Shown piece after piece: positions 41,028 through 49,734 of a stretch of 64,000 nucleotides of DNA (its first letter is position 1; each line of letters begins with the position of its first letter). Source of the DNA: Chenggangzhangella methanolivorans (GTDB taxonomy: Bacteria; Pseudomonadota; Alphaproteobacteria; Rhizobiales; Methylopilaceae); the NCBI RefSeq assembly GCF_019797865.1, contig NZ_CP081869.1:1178001-1242000 (forward strand), read 5' to 3'. The position numbers were made by a program, and so were the translations under genes. The notes beneath the pieces were generated by a model. The model saw only the letters and a program-made list of their open reading frames with translations, was not told the DNA's origin and ran no database searches.

Positions 41028-41816
41028 TCAGGCCCCGCCGCGGCCTTTCAGCTCCGCCACTTCGGCGCGGAGCTGCTTCAGCTCCTGCATGAGATCGTCC
41101 ATCGAGACCGGCGGGCGTCCCGTGCGCTCGGCGATCTCGAGGTCGTGCTCGGCCTGCATGGCGTTCACCACCACGCCGATGAACAGGTTGAACACCGTGA
41201 ACGAGCTCACGAGGATGAAGGTGATAAAGAAGATCCACGCGTAAGGATGGGTCTCCATCGCGGGCTTCACGATCTCGCCCGACCAGCCGTCGAGCGTGAC
41301 GAGCTGGAACAGCGTGAACAGCGAGATGCCGAGCGTGCCGAACTTTTCCGGCATGTCCGCGCCGTAGAGATGGGTCGCCATCACGGCGAAGACGTAGAGC
41401 ACGAGCATCAAGAGCACGACGATCGAGCCCATGCCCGGCAGCGCGCCGACGAGCGCGCCGACGACGCGCTTGAGCGAAGGCGCGAGCGTGATGAGGCGGA
41501 ACACGCGCAGCACCCGCAGCGCGCGCAGCACCTGCAGGGGGCCGGTCGCCGGCAGCAGCGAGATCGCCACGATCGCGAAGTCGAACACCGACCAGGGATC
41601 GCGGAAGAACGAGAGCCGGCGCACCGCGAGCCGCGCGACGATCTCGACGACGAACACCGCGAGAATCGCCTGGTCGAGCAGATGCAGCGGGCCGCCGTAC
41701 CGCGCCATGATCGAGGGGCTGGTCTCGAGCCCGAGCGTGATGGCGTTGACGACCACCAGGACCAGGATGACGCGCTCGGTCAGCGGATGGCCGACGATGC
41801 GGGCGAGGACGGACAT
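41028..41816 (-). CDS. Voltage-gated sodium-channel-type ion transporter (NavBac family)
   Basis: A 262-aa single-domain six-span channel. S4 carries repeated Arg (LRALRVLRVFRLITLAPSLK). The pore has FQLVTLDGWSGEIV, whose TLDGWS stands where NachBac reads TLESWS, so the selectivity-filter Glu is an Asp here. S6 is FTVFNLFIGVVVNAMQ, and a C-terminal coiled coil (LMQELKQLRAEVAELKG) would join four subunits. Cation selectivity may differ from Na+ because of the filter change. Confidence 0.82.
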   Translation of the reverse strand: MSVLARIVGHPLTERVILVLVVVNAITLGLETSPSIMARYGGPLHLLDQAILAVFVVEIVARLAVRRLSFFRDPWSVFDFAIVAISLLPATGPLQVLRALRVLRVFRLITLAPSLKRVVGALVGALPGMGSIVVLLMLVLYVFAVMATHLYGADMPEKFGTLGISLFTLFQLVTLDGWSGEIVKPAMETHPYAWIFFITFILVSSFTVFNLFIGVVVNAMQAEHDLEIAERTGRPPVSMDDLMQELKQLRAEVAELKGRGGA

Positions 41817-42042
41817 CGGCGGCTCTCGGAGACGTTCGCGGGGGATTCGGGGCAAGGCGGCGCGCGGTTTCGCGGCGTCTATGTCCGGGCGCGGGCCCGG
41901 CGCGTCAAGGCGCGATGGCGCGAGCCCGGGCCGCTTCGGCCGCATCTGCGAAAACGGTCGGGCCCGATCCCGTTTACCGCTTGTGCGGCGCGTCGCTCCC
42001 GGTGTAAGGGAAGCGCCTTCCAAACGACCTCATCTTCTTTGC

Positions 42043-42163
<121 letters not shown>

Positions 42164-42362
42164 CTTTTTTTGTCGGCGCGATGGCGGCCCAATCAGAGGC
42201 CCCAACGTTGCTCGAAGAGGTCTCTCCCATGCGGGCGCTCTGTGTCGCCTTGGTTACGGGGGCTGTGCCTTTTGGCTTAACGGCGATCAGGTAGACGACC
42301 GCCAACCGAGGGCTTAAGCCTTCGGTACCTCATGGGCTTTTGCGAAGGGCCGCCGCGTACCA
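42164..42362 (+). promoter_or_regulatory. Leader region of the island operon, with a possible 37-aa peptide
   Basis: 199 bp between the tRNA terminator and the ATPase start. A short frame, ATG 42181 to TAG 42292-42294, could give a 37-aa peptide with one hydrophobic stretch (ALCVALVTGAVPFGLTAI). No promoter consensus is clear. The operon promoter should lie here. Confidence 0.3.
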
Positions 42363-44398
42363 ATGCCTCAAACCGTAAGCTTTCCAATCTTTCAGACATT
42401 AAGGGTCACCGATTACGCATTGTATCGGCCGAACGAGGCCGACGCTTTTGTCTGGAATTTTCGCGATGGTCCGAACGCGCTAATTGGCGTGAATGGTCTC
42501 GGAAAGTCGACATTGGTCGCCCTCATTTTTCGCATGCTGACGGGCCCTTGGGATTTAAATCGACGAGCTCTCGAGGGGGAATTAGGGCAGCCCGACGTGG
42601 CGCCCGTTATGATCGCAGACCGCCGCCTATTCGCGAGGCGCGTGTCTGATCAAGCGCGATCGGCTAAGGCGGAGTTATCACTACGCTTAGGTTCTCACAA
42701 ACTTGTTATAACTCGTAGATTGGACGATCTCGCACTCGTATCGTTTTGTGTCGATGACAAGCAGTTGCCGATTGGCAATGACGATCGGGACATCTATCAA
42801 CCCACGATCGCCGAACTTATGAGCACAGGAAGCTTTTTCGATGTGCTTATAGTTTTGAGATTCCTTGTTTTTGTTTTCGAAGACAGGCGCTCTCTAGTTT
42901 GGGACGAAAGCGCTCAGCGTCAGATATTTCGCGCCACACTATCGACCACGCCGGCCGAAGCGCAACGTACGTTGTCGCTGCAGAGGATTATCGTCGAGGC
43001 GGACAGTTCTGCGCGAAATACGCGAGTCCAAGTTAATAAGGCACGCCATGCTCTCGATGAAGCCGTTCGCACACTGCAGTCGCGCGATGAAAATCAGGCT
43101 GCTTTATATGTTTCAGAAAAACAACTTTAGCGACATCTGACCGCCGCGACGAGCTACGCCGAATGCTGGAAGCCTGTGAAGACGAACAGCTTCAAGAGCG
43201 TCGCTCCAGGATGCGAGCCGAACATGAACGCGATCAGCTTTTGAACGAACTCGACGGAGCCAAACTTCGTCTAATTACTCAACTATTCGCGGACATTCCG
43301 CCAGTCGCGAAATTGGCGCTTGGACGGATTGTTGAACAAACGAAATGCGCATGCTGTGGCCAAGACGCGCCGCAGCTCGCTGAAAAAATTCAGAACGCTA
43401 TAACTCACAATTCTTGTCCATACTGTGAACAGCCGATCCCGTCACCTACAGCGACAAATAATATTGAGCATATCGATCGTTCTCGAATCGATATCATTAC
43501 GAAAAATTACAAAGTCGCTGCCGAACAGGCAGAAGCAAGCGCAAATCGTCTGTCAGAAATTGAGTTAGACATTCAAGCGAATATCAGAGAACTGCAACTT
43601 GCAGAGCGTGAGCTCAATTCTATTTTATCGAAACAACTTGCGCTTCGCAGAAATTTGGCACTTGAATCTGACGACGTCACACGTCGACGCATTGCGGTAG
43701 AGACCCTCAGTGAGCTTATGAATGAAGCGTTGGATAAGCAGCGTTTTGCCGAACAGGACCTTCGTTCTTTGGTTGAGACCCTAGAAGAGACAGTTCGAGA
43801 TCAACAAGACGCTATCGCTAATCTTTTTGCAAAATTCTCAAATGCATTCATGCGCGAAACTTGCCACCTCACTTACATTGGGCAGGACGAACGCATTGGT
43901 CAAGAAGGTGCTCGGTTTCGCTTTCCATCTTTTCAAGTTGCGCTGTCTGGCGGAGCCGTCGCTGGTGAAACTTTGCGCAGCGCTCCTGAAGCTGTTTCAC
44001 TCTCTCAAAGAGAGTATATTGACATCGCATTCCGAATGTCGGTGTTAAATATACTATCTGAAAGCGCCGGAGCTTGTCTTATCGTCGATACACCGGAAGC
44101 TGGCCTTGATTTCTTATTTGCCGAACGCGCGGGAGAACAATTCCGATTGTTTGCCCCTGAAAACGGAAGTGCAAATCGCGTAGTCGTAACTTCCAATCTT
44201 GTAAATGATAATCTTTTAAATTCACTTCTCGCAGGTGTTCCTAAAGGTAACGCTCGCAAAGAGCGGATTATGAACCTAGTACAATACGCTGCGCCAACAG
44301 CTGCAGTTACTATGGATGCTGATCGCTATCAGTCTTTTATCAAAAAGATTATTGACGGTCAGGACCAAGAAGTCGATGGAACCGATGCGCACCGCTAG
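42363..44398 (+). CDS. Rad50/SMC-like ABC ATPase with two CxxC pairs, one frameshift
   Basis: About 678 codons in two frames; one missing A in the GAAAAAC run near 43124 explains the break. Walker A is GVNGLGKST (42-50). A coiled coil leads to a hook region with CACC and, 20 residues on, CPYC, two CxxC pairs that could bind zinc. The second coiled coil (about 43480-43800) returns to the signature-like LSQREYIDIAFRMSVL and Walker B ACLIVDTPEAGLD. This layout matches ABC ATPases of three-component and Lamassu-type defence systems, which bind DNA ends or structures and switch on an effector. First gene of the island operon. Confidence 0.8.
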
Positions 44399-45053
44399 AG
44401 GATCAAATCGGAAATCTATAGATCGATCTCCGGAGCGCGTTCAATTGCGCGTTCTCCAAATGCTCGACGGCATCGAGCATGCCGGGTTCGCGCCAGTTGG
44501 ATTTAGGACTGTCCATGGGTTTGCCTATCTGGGCAATTTACTTGCACCGCTATGGGATGTTGATCCACTTGACGGGAAGATACTAAAGAAAGGATATCCA
44601 TATTATCCTGAGGTGCGGCAGGCCTTAGATACTCTAATATTTAATGGGCTCGTCGATCTAACGAAGCTCGAGGCCAAGTGCATTAACTCGGAATGGGTGG
44701 CTGAGGGTGAGATCGGGCTCAATTATAAAGCTGCTCGTCCGCTATTAGATAAGTTGGACGTCTTCTCCGACGAAAAAGCGGTTAGAGACTTTTTGAAGGC
44801 GCTAGCTTTTTCGGTTTCTCCATTTGCCGATGAGCTACCGCACATAGTGATGTCTGACGTGACATGGACAGATAATCGCACGGGCCGTGGAGACGTAATC
44901 GATTTTGCGGAGTACCGGAACGCCAATTACTCGCTGAATGTAGCTAACGCCTTCGATCGGGCGCTTCCTACATCAATGATACCTAGCCGAGGTGAAAAGC
45001 TTCAGTTTTATATCCATTTGCTTGAGAAGCGAGCATCGGTGTTGCGTTCATGA
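44376..45053 (+). CDS. Middle-component-type protein of an ABC-ATPase defence operon
   Basis: A 225-aa protein starting inside the end of the ATPase gene (23-nt overlap); ATG 44385 is another choice. RVQLRVLQMLDGIEHAG, FRTVHGFAYLGNLLAPLWDV and DPLDGKILKKGYPYYPEVRQ, then LDTLIFNGLVDL, look like a winged-helix-type linker protein. Proteins of this shape sit between ABC ATPases and effectors in three-component systems. There is no known catalytic motif. The gene overlaps the next by 4 bp (ATGA), so it should be made in step with the ATPase. Confidence 0.6.
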   Translation: MEPMRTARGSNRKSIDRSPERVQLRVLQMLDGIEHAGFAPVGFRTVHGFAYLGNLLAPLWDVDPLDGKILKKGYPYYPEVRQALDTLIFNGLVDLTKLEAKCINSEWVAEGEIGLNYKAARPLLDKLDVFSDEKAVRDFLKALAFSVSPFADELPHIVMSDVTWTDNRTGRGDVIDFAEYRNANYSLNVANAFDRALPTSMIPSRGEKLQFYIHLLEKRASVLRS

Positions 45054-45241
45054 AGTCGGCAAATTCGCTTGATTTAGGAAATTCTTCAATAGAAGAAATG
45101 CGTCGTGTGGCGCTTGAAAGTTATGGGGAACAGCCGGACTCTTCGATCGACCCAGTTGATCAGTTTTACACGCGCGTTGTACGCGTCACACGCAATCGCC
45201 TTTCAACAGAAAACTCGATTTCTATGAGGTGCGAATGGTGA
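45050..45241 (+). CDS. 63-aa protein between the middle component and the nuclease
   Basis: Starts on the ATGA overlap with the preceding stop and ends inside the nuclease start. It is polar and probably helical (SSIEEMRRVALESYGEQPDS). It is unlike known families. The frame is not joined to the nuclease by an obvious indel, so a small separate subunit is likelier, though an N-terminal piece of the nuclease split by a base error cannot be excluded. Confidence 0.5.
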   Translation: MKSANSLDLGNSSIEEMRRVALESYGEQPDSSIDPVDQFYTRVVRVTRNRLSTENSISMRCEW

Positions 45242-46119
45242 CTTTGCCGTTTGTCCTAACCTCCGAGTTGAGGGAGGATCGCAAGAGGTTGAGCGCTGAT
45301 CGCGTTGCAAATGTCGAGAAAGGACCTCAGTTAGCGGGCCACCTTTGGTTGGTGCCTTCGACTCTTCATTCTGCCGGAAGGCGAGCGTTTTCGGGCACTA
45401 CGCTTGGCGACGCCATGGACGAAATCGAGTCGCTCGGGCTGGGCAATCAACCCGCCATAGCGATTGAGTTTTCAAAGCGGACAATCTCTTTCTACCCAAC
45501 GGGAGTTGAGGCTGAAGAATCGGTTGTTCGGCTTGAGGTGGGAGAGGAAGACTTAGAGTCCACCCCTGTATTGAATTTATTAGAACGGTTTGCAGAAAAG
45601 TTTGTTGTCACTCCTAATTGTCAAGAGTCTCAGATAAGGACTTGGCTTGACGGGACAAACTACATTCCTGTGAAAGCGGCCGAAAAAAATATCCAGGAGC
45701 TGTTGTGGCTCTTCTTGAGCTCTCGACTCATTGACAATCATAAAATAGAGATGGAGCACACATTACGAAGTGGCCGTGTTGATATAGTTATTCGGAAAAG
45801 AATGGCTGCTGGGCTATGGAAAACCAGCGCAGCGGTTGAACTGAAAGTGGTCCGTTCGTTCTCTTCAACAGGGCGGCCTACGCCCGCCGCAGCTTTAGTT
45901 AAACATATAGCCCGGGGGTACAAGCAAATTCGCGAATATCGTAAAGAACTCGAGGCTACAGAGGGGTGGCTGGTCACCTACGATATGCGCAAAATCGATG
46001 CACGAGGAAACGATCTCTATTCGCCGCATTCGGCCGCGGCTGTGGCTGACGAATTAAATTTACATCTGGAAGCGCTGTATGGCACTGCGGATGATTATAG
46101 AGACAGTTGTGCTGCTTAG
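45235..46119 (+). CDS. PD-(D/E)XK nuclease domain protein, probable effector
   Basis: A 294-aa protein from ATG 45235 (GAGG just upstream). The C-terminal half holds a restriction-endonuclease-like core: LRSGRVDIVI with Asp183, then AAVELKVV with Glu202 and Lys204, and the following helix with Gln231 (KQIREYRK), as in PD-(D/E)XK folds. EMEHTL may supply the first Glu. The N-terminal 150 residues are of unknown fold and could bind the ATPase complex. Its stop overlaps the stop of the convergent methyltransferase by 4 bp. It probably cuts DNA when the ATPase senses a target. Confidence 0.72.
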   Translation: MVTLPFVLTSELREDRKRLSADRVANVEKGPQLAGHLWLVPSTLHSAGRRAFSGTTLGDAMDEIESLGLGNQPAIAIEFSKRTISFYPTGVEAEESVVRLEVGEEDLESTPVLNLLERFAEKFVVTPNCQESQIRTWLDGTNYIPVKAAEKNIQELLWLFLSSRLIDNHKIEMEHTLRSGRVDIVIRKRMAAGLWKTSAAVELKVVRSFSSTGRPTPAAALVKHIARGYKQIREYRKELEATEGWLVTYDMRKIDARGNDLYSPHSAAAVADELNLHLEALYGTADDYRDSCAA

Positions 46120-47420
46120 TTGCTAAGCACGATAAGCGTTTCTCGAAGCTCGGGTCTCCCACCTTGTTGAGGTGCGGCTCGCATAGAGCGGAAAGGATCA
46201 CTTCTCAATTTGGTAAGCCCAACCGAACGAGATAGTTCGAGAAGGATTTCTCCGACAGGTACATCGATGCCGGCGTATCGGCTATCGCCAACAATAAGCC
46301 ATTGCCGTCCACTAGAGCTTCCATTGCGCGCAATATCGCTTACAATTCCGATCATTTCTGCAAAATAACTACCGATCATTGCAGGAATATTTTTATTCCA
46401 CAACGTCGGCGCAACTTTTTCGAGTCGCTCCAACGTTAAATCGAGGCTGCTTGATCCACGTGGCGCAGGTTTATACAAGCGACTGAGCTGAACGTGAGAC
46501 GAAAGTGTTGCAGATCGGAGAGCGCGATTTCGTCTGAATTTGTTAAATAACCTAGCATCCATAATTCTGTTATATACGTCTGTATAATCGAAAGAGTTTG
46601 GGTAAGGTGGAGAGTATATTGCAACATCAAAACCGTCGATGCGCTTAACAAGTTCTCGAGCATCCCCCCGATAGAGATCGTACTGCGAGGAGCGTTGCCC
46701 GGAATACATCGCAATGTCTTTGGCTGCTTTTGCAACCGCTTCAATAAACGAAATCCGGAGTTGGGCGGCGGTACCCGAACGAGTTTCGCACCCTTTTCGA
46801 TAGCGTCGCCCCTTGCCGCTAATTACTGCGTTCGAGTTGTCAACGATCACTGCTCCCAGAAGCACACGGAAAAGACGCTGCATGCGATCGTCAATGATGA
46901 CCGGCAGCGCGTCCAACAGTGATGCGGCCTCCTGTGCCATTTCTCTTCCGAGAATCCAGCGGCCCTTGTCGCCGGGTTCAATAAGCGTTTTGGGCGCGCC
47001 TTGGAAGAAAACGGCCAAATCACTCCGCTGGCGGTCAGCGGTGTTTAGCAAGCGCGCTAACTCGCCGGCAATTTCAACCGGCTCAGGCGCATTGAGTTTT
47101 GCCTCGATCAAATCAGCGAGGTAAGGATTGATCTCGATCGTTGAGGCATCGAGCCACAAAAACTGAGCCGCTAGCGCCGTTGTTCCCGATCCGCCAAACG
47201 GATCAAAAATGCGGTGCACCTTGGCTGGATGTTCCGCAACAGCCATAGCGATTAACTCAGGCGCGAACGCCTCCTTAAATTTTCGCCATCCCTGAAAAGG
47301 GAGCTGTGCTGAGCCCGCATTCGTGCCCAAGGTGGCTAACGGGCGTCGGCCAGTCCACCGATCGAAATGCCCGCTAGAGGGCTTCAGACGAGCAAAATCG
47401 TTTGGCTGCAAATGACCCAT
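46116..47420 (-). CDS. DNA methyltransferase (N4-cytosine or N6-adenine type)
   Basis: A 434-aa amino-methyltransferase. Motif I FDPFGGSGTT is at 72-81, EINP (motif II) near 96-99, and the catalytic SPPY at 270-273 with NSFDYTD behind. SPPY is frequent in N4-cytosine enzymes. Motif I comes before motif IV, while many DPF-GSGT enzymes have the reverse order, so the domain is permuted relative to those. About 170 residues between the two motifs may form the target-recognition part. It converges with the nuclease gene and probably protects host DNA. Confidence 0.8.
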   Translation of the reverse strand: MGHLQPNDFARLKPSSGHFDRWTGRRPLATLGTNAGSAQLPFQGWRKFKEAFAPELIAMAVAEHPAKVHRIFDPFGGSGTTALAAQFLWLDASTIEINPYLADLIEAKLNAPEPVEIAGELARLLNTADRQRSDLAVFFQGAPKTLIEPGDKGRWILGREMAQEAASLLDALPVIIDDRMQRLFRVLLGAVIVDNSNAVISGKGRRYRKGCETRSGTAAQLRISFIEAVAKAAKDIAMYSGQRSSQYDLYRGDARELVKRIDGFDVAIYSPPYPNSFDYTDVYNRIMDARLFNKFRRNRALRSATLSSHVQLSRLYKPAPRGSSSLDLTLERLEKVAPTLWNKNIPAMIGSYFAEMIGIVSDIARNGSSSGRQWLIVGDSRYAGIDVPVGEILLELSRSVGLTKLRSDPFRSMRAAPQQGGRPELRETLIVLSN

Positions 47421-47651
47421 TGTTCAATAGTAGATTTGTTTGTATTTTCAGTTCGTTAACGATGAACTAGTTAAGGGGTCAATCACGACGAACGCCTTCG
47501 CAGCGGCGGTCCTAGCCGGTGCGTGCTTCCGAATCGTCGGGAAAGCTACGTTATTTCGCGGCGAAGTTGGTGACGTTTCCGCTACTAAGTTTGACATCCG
47601 ACGATAGGTCACTCGCCGAAGGGGTTGCGCGGCTGACGGTCCACGTTCGCC

Positions 47652-48233
47652 TTATCTCATTAGTTGGACATTCCCGAGATATTCACCTCGAGTTGGCTCT
47701 GACAAGCTCGGCGGATATATCCATAGGCTGTCGGTCCCCCGCATCAATCGCTTGGCGCATTTAAGGATGTATGGGCCAACCCGCTCCGGTGTGCGGTTTA
47801 TTTTGACTACATGGACGTTCCGCAAAAATCGGGTGCCGTAGAAAAAATCTCGCTCGCGCGTTGCGAGAGAAGTAAGCAGATCACCTTTATTTCGACTTCG
47901 TTTTGAAAGCGTGCATATGGCGTGCATATGTACGCCGTCATTAACCTCCCAGCCTCGGATGTCAGTTTTTGTGCATTTCGCCACGGGCCAGTCTGGGCCA
48001 CCGAGCAGAATAGGTCGAAATGGAATTGAGCTAAGTGCGCGAGGGTATCTGACTGACCTTGTCAAAAGGTGGCCATAGAACGAACTGACATCTGCCGTCA
48101 TGCATTCTAGAACAATTTCCTCGGACCCAGATATCGGTTTAAATAGAAAAGTTACAAAATATGCCTCCCAGCCGGGGCGGCTAATAAGTTCTTCAATCCA
48201 TTTCGACCAATGCATTATAATGTCGCTGTGCAA
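47652..48233 (-). CDS. Possible HUH-family replication or nicking endonuclease
   Basis: A 193-aa basic protein. AYFVTFLFKPISG starts like the first strand of Rep-type HUH nucleases. GVHMHAIC holds an HxH pair (His102, His104), and RVGPYILKCAKRL has Tyr155 three residues before Lys158, matching the order of HUH and Y motifs. Such proteins nick single-stranded DNA in rolling-circle replication, relaxases and some transposons. The match is by motif only. It stands alone on the minus strand, 230 bp past the methyltransferase start. A start at the internal Met (MHWSKWIEE) is possible. Confidence 0.45.
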   Translation of the reverse strand: MHSDIIMHWSKWIEELISRPGWEAYFVTFLFKPISGSEEIVLECMTADVSSFYGHLLTRSVRYPRALSSIPFRPILLGGPDWPVAKCTKTDIRGWEVNDGVHMHAICTLSKRSRNKGDLLTSLATRERDFFYGTRFLRNVHVVKINRTPERVGPYILKCAKRLMRGTDSLWIYPPSLSEPTRGEYLGNVQLMR

Positions 48234-48699
48234 AGTACCGACTCCTAATGTCGTATCTGCACATCCTTTACTAAATTAGCTGGAAGAGTGTGTGTGTCAT
48301 AGCGCGTGTCGAACTGTTTCATCGTCGGCTCTATGCAATAGTCGTACTTCAGGCATCTTAGTGGGCACGCTTGCCCGTGAAGTTCCTCTGACTGGATTTC
48401 CATGATCGAAGGGAAGCGCAGCTTCGACGGAAATTAGTTGTCGACCGGAATGGACCTCGGTTGATGTCGTCGCGGCATTGAGCAGCAACCTCTCAGTTTA
48501 CCACTTTTCTCAAAAAGTGAGTAAGAGCGGATGATAATTGTATATGAGATTGATTGTCTATTCGATCATTATCTTTGGAGTTGGCGCGCGCTTTATTGAA
48601 GCTGAAAAGAACGCAGTCATCCAAATTTGGAAGTCATCTATCTCAACGAACGTATTAGAAATCCCGCGAGTTGTAGCAACCTTTCTCTCGCGATGACTC
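48234..48699. other. 466-bp stretch without a firm gene; one possible 50-aa protein
   Basis: A plus-strand frame, ATG 48544 to TGA 48694-48696, would give 50 residues with a hydrophobic N-terminus (MRLIVYSIIIFGVGARFIEA), perhaps a small membrane peptide. A minus-strand 63-aa frame (48297-48488) has no recognisable feature. Otherwise I see no gene or repeat here. Confidence 0.3.
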
Positions 48700-49246
48700 C
48701 TAAGCGAGATTGACATTATTAGACTCAACCCACGTTTGTACGGCTCCATTTGTGGACGCGATCCTGACGGCTTGGCCCAAATAAGCGACGTCGGACGATT
48801 TCGCTCTTTGGAACTTCCAACAAGGGATGGGAATGAAAATCGCCAATAAGGGACCATGGAGCTGACGCGGATTTGGCCAGCCGGCGCATGAGGTCAACAG
48901 AGGTAGGCGTCCATTCGATAAAACCATCGCCGCGGTTGACAGCCGAAATTGGTGTCATTCTTTGAACTTCAATTATCTCCGTTTTGCCGTTGCGTGATCT
49001 ATTTCCCCACAGCAGTCCCCCAACTTCCAGTCCCGTTTCGGAAAAAGTTAACGATGGTGGCACCGCATGTGTGCCATTTAATCTAATTGGGCTTCTCGAG
49101 AGATATGCGCTTAGATGTGCGAAGCTATCAGCATTCAGAGTGGGAGAAACGACGGCCGCCTCTGCAGTTGCCAGAAGGCAGTCGATAAACGCCGATTTAT
49201 TGACTCGTACCTGTATTCGCTTCGAACACTTCTGCAGTGATGCCAT
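48700..49246 (-). CDS. JAMM/MPN-type (Mov34/PAD1) metalloprotease-like protein, one frameshift
   Basis: About 181 codons in two frames. LEVGGLLWGNRS (Glu74) and LIGDFHSHPLLEVP (His138, His140) match the JAMM zinc site. A shift just after, near 48815, is needed to reach SSDVAYLGQAVRIAS, which supplies the Asp of the motif, with spacing one residue longer than the usual HxHx7SxxD. JAMM proteins cut isopeptide bonds of ubiquitin-like modifiers, and in bacteria occur in ubiquitin-like and defence modules. No E1, E2 or ubiquitin-like gene is near. Divergent from the excisionase gene. Confidence 0.55.
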
Positions 49247-49347
49247 AGACCATCCTTCTCACGTATAGGAGAGATCGAGACCAAATTCTGGGATTGGGTA
49301 AAGGCGCTTCGTAGGAAGCATGGCGCTTTCTCTATGGAGAAAAAGCA

Positions 49348-49734
49348 ATGTCAGATCGAAGCAGACGCCTTTACGATATGAAAGAGTTGGTCGAGATAAC
49401 GGGGCTCAGTAAGTCGTATCTATTTCAGTTAGCCAAAGACGGCATACTGGATCGCATCTATTTTGGACGTAGGGCAAAATACACTGCTGATAGCGTCCTT
49501 CGTTTCATCGAGCTGGGTTTTCCCGCCAAAGCAAAAGCCAAAAAGGGCCGCCCACAAAGGAGCGGCCCGCATCTGAACCGGTTACATCTGAAGAGGGCGG
49601 CCAGCCGCTCGTCTAACTATGCGGCAGCGTTCAACGATAGACGTCGCTTTTTCGATCTCTGCGCGAGGGCCTCTAGAGGAGCGCAGTATTCAGCCCACGC
49701 CTTCATCATGGGACGGCGTTCGTTGATAAGCTGA
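49348..49734 (+). CDS. AlpA-type excisionase / helix-turn-helix protein
   Basis: The first 75 residues are a MerR/AlpA-type winged helix: LYDMKELVEITGLSKSYLFQ, DGILDRIYFGRRAKYTADSV. AlpA proteins act as excisionases or regulators of P4-like integrases. GGAG precedes the ATG. The last 50 residues read through the integrase terminator and into the integrase 3' end, so the true protein probably stops earlier (a one-base indel would give a stop near 49574). Confidence 0.65.
   Translation: MSDRSRRLYDMKELVEITGLSKSYLFQLAKDGILDRIYFGRRAKYTADSVLRFIELGFPAKAKAKKGRPQRSGPHLNRLHLKRAASRSSNYAAAFNDRRRFFDLCARASRGAQYSAHAFIMGRRSLIS
49545..49568 (-). terminator. Rho-independent terminator of the integrase
   Basis: On the minus strand, GGGCCGC, 10-base loop, GCGGCCC, then TTTTT. 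It lies about 50 bp past the integrase stop. Confidence 0.75.

Noticed and set aside
47519..47764. 81-aa plus-strand frame
   Set aside because: Overlaps the 3' end of the HUH-like gene and reads like a chance frame.
48558..48857. 99-aa minus-strand frame
   Set aside because: Lies partly inside the JAMM gene in another frame and has no family feature.
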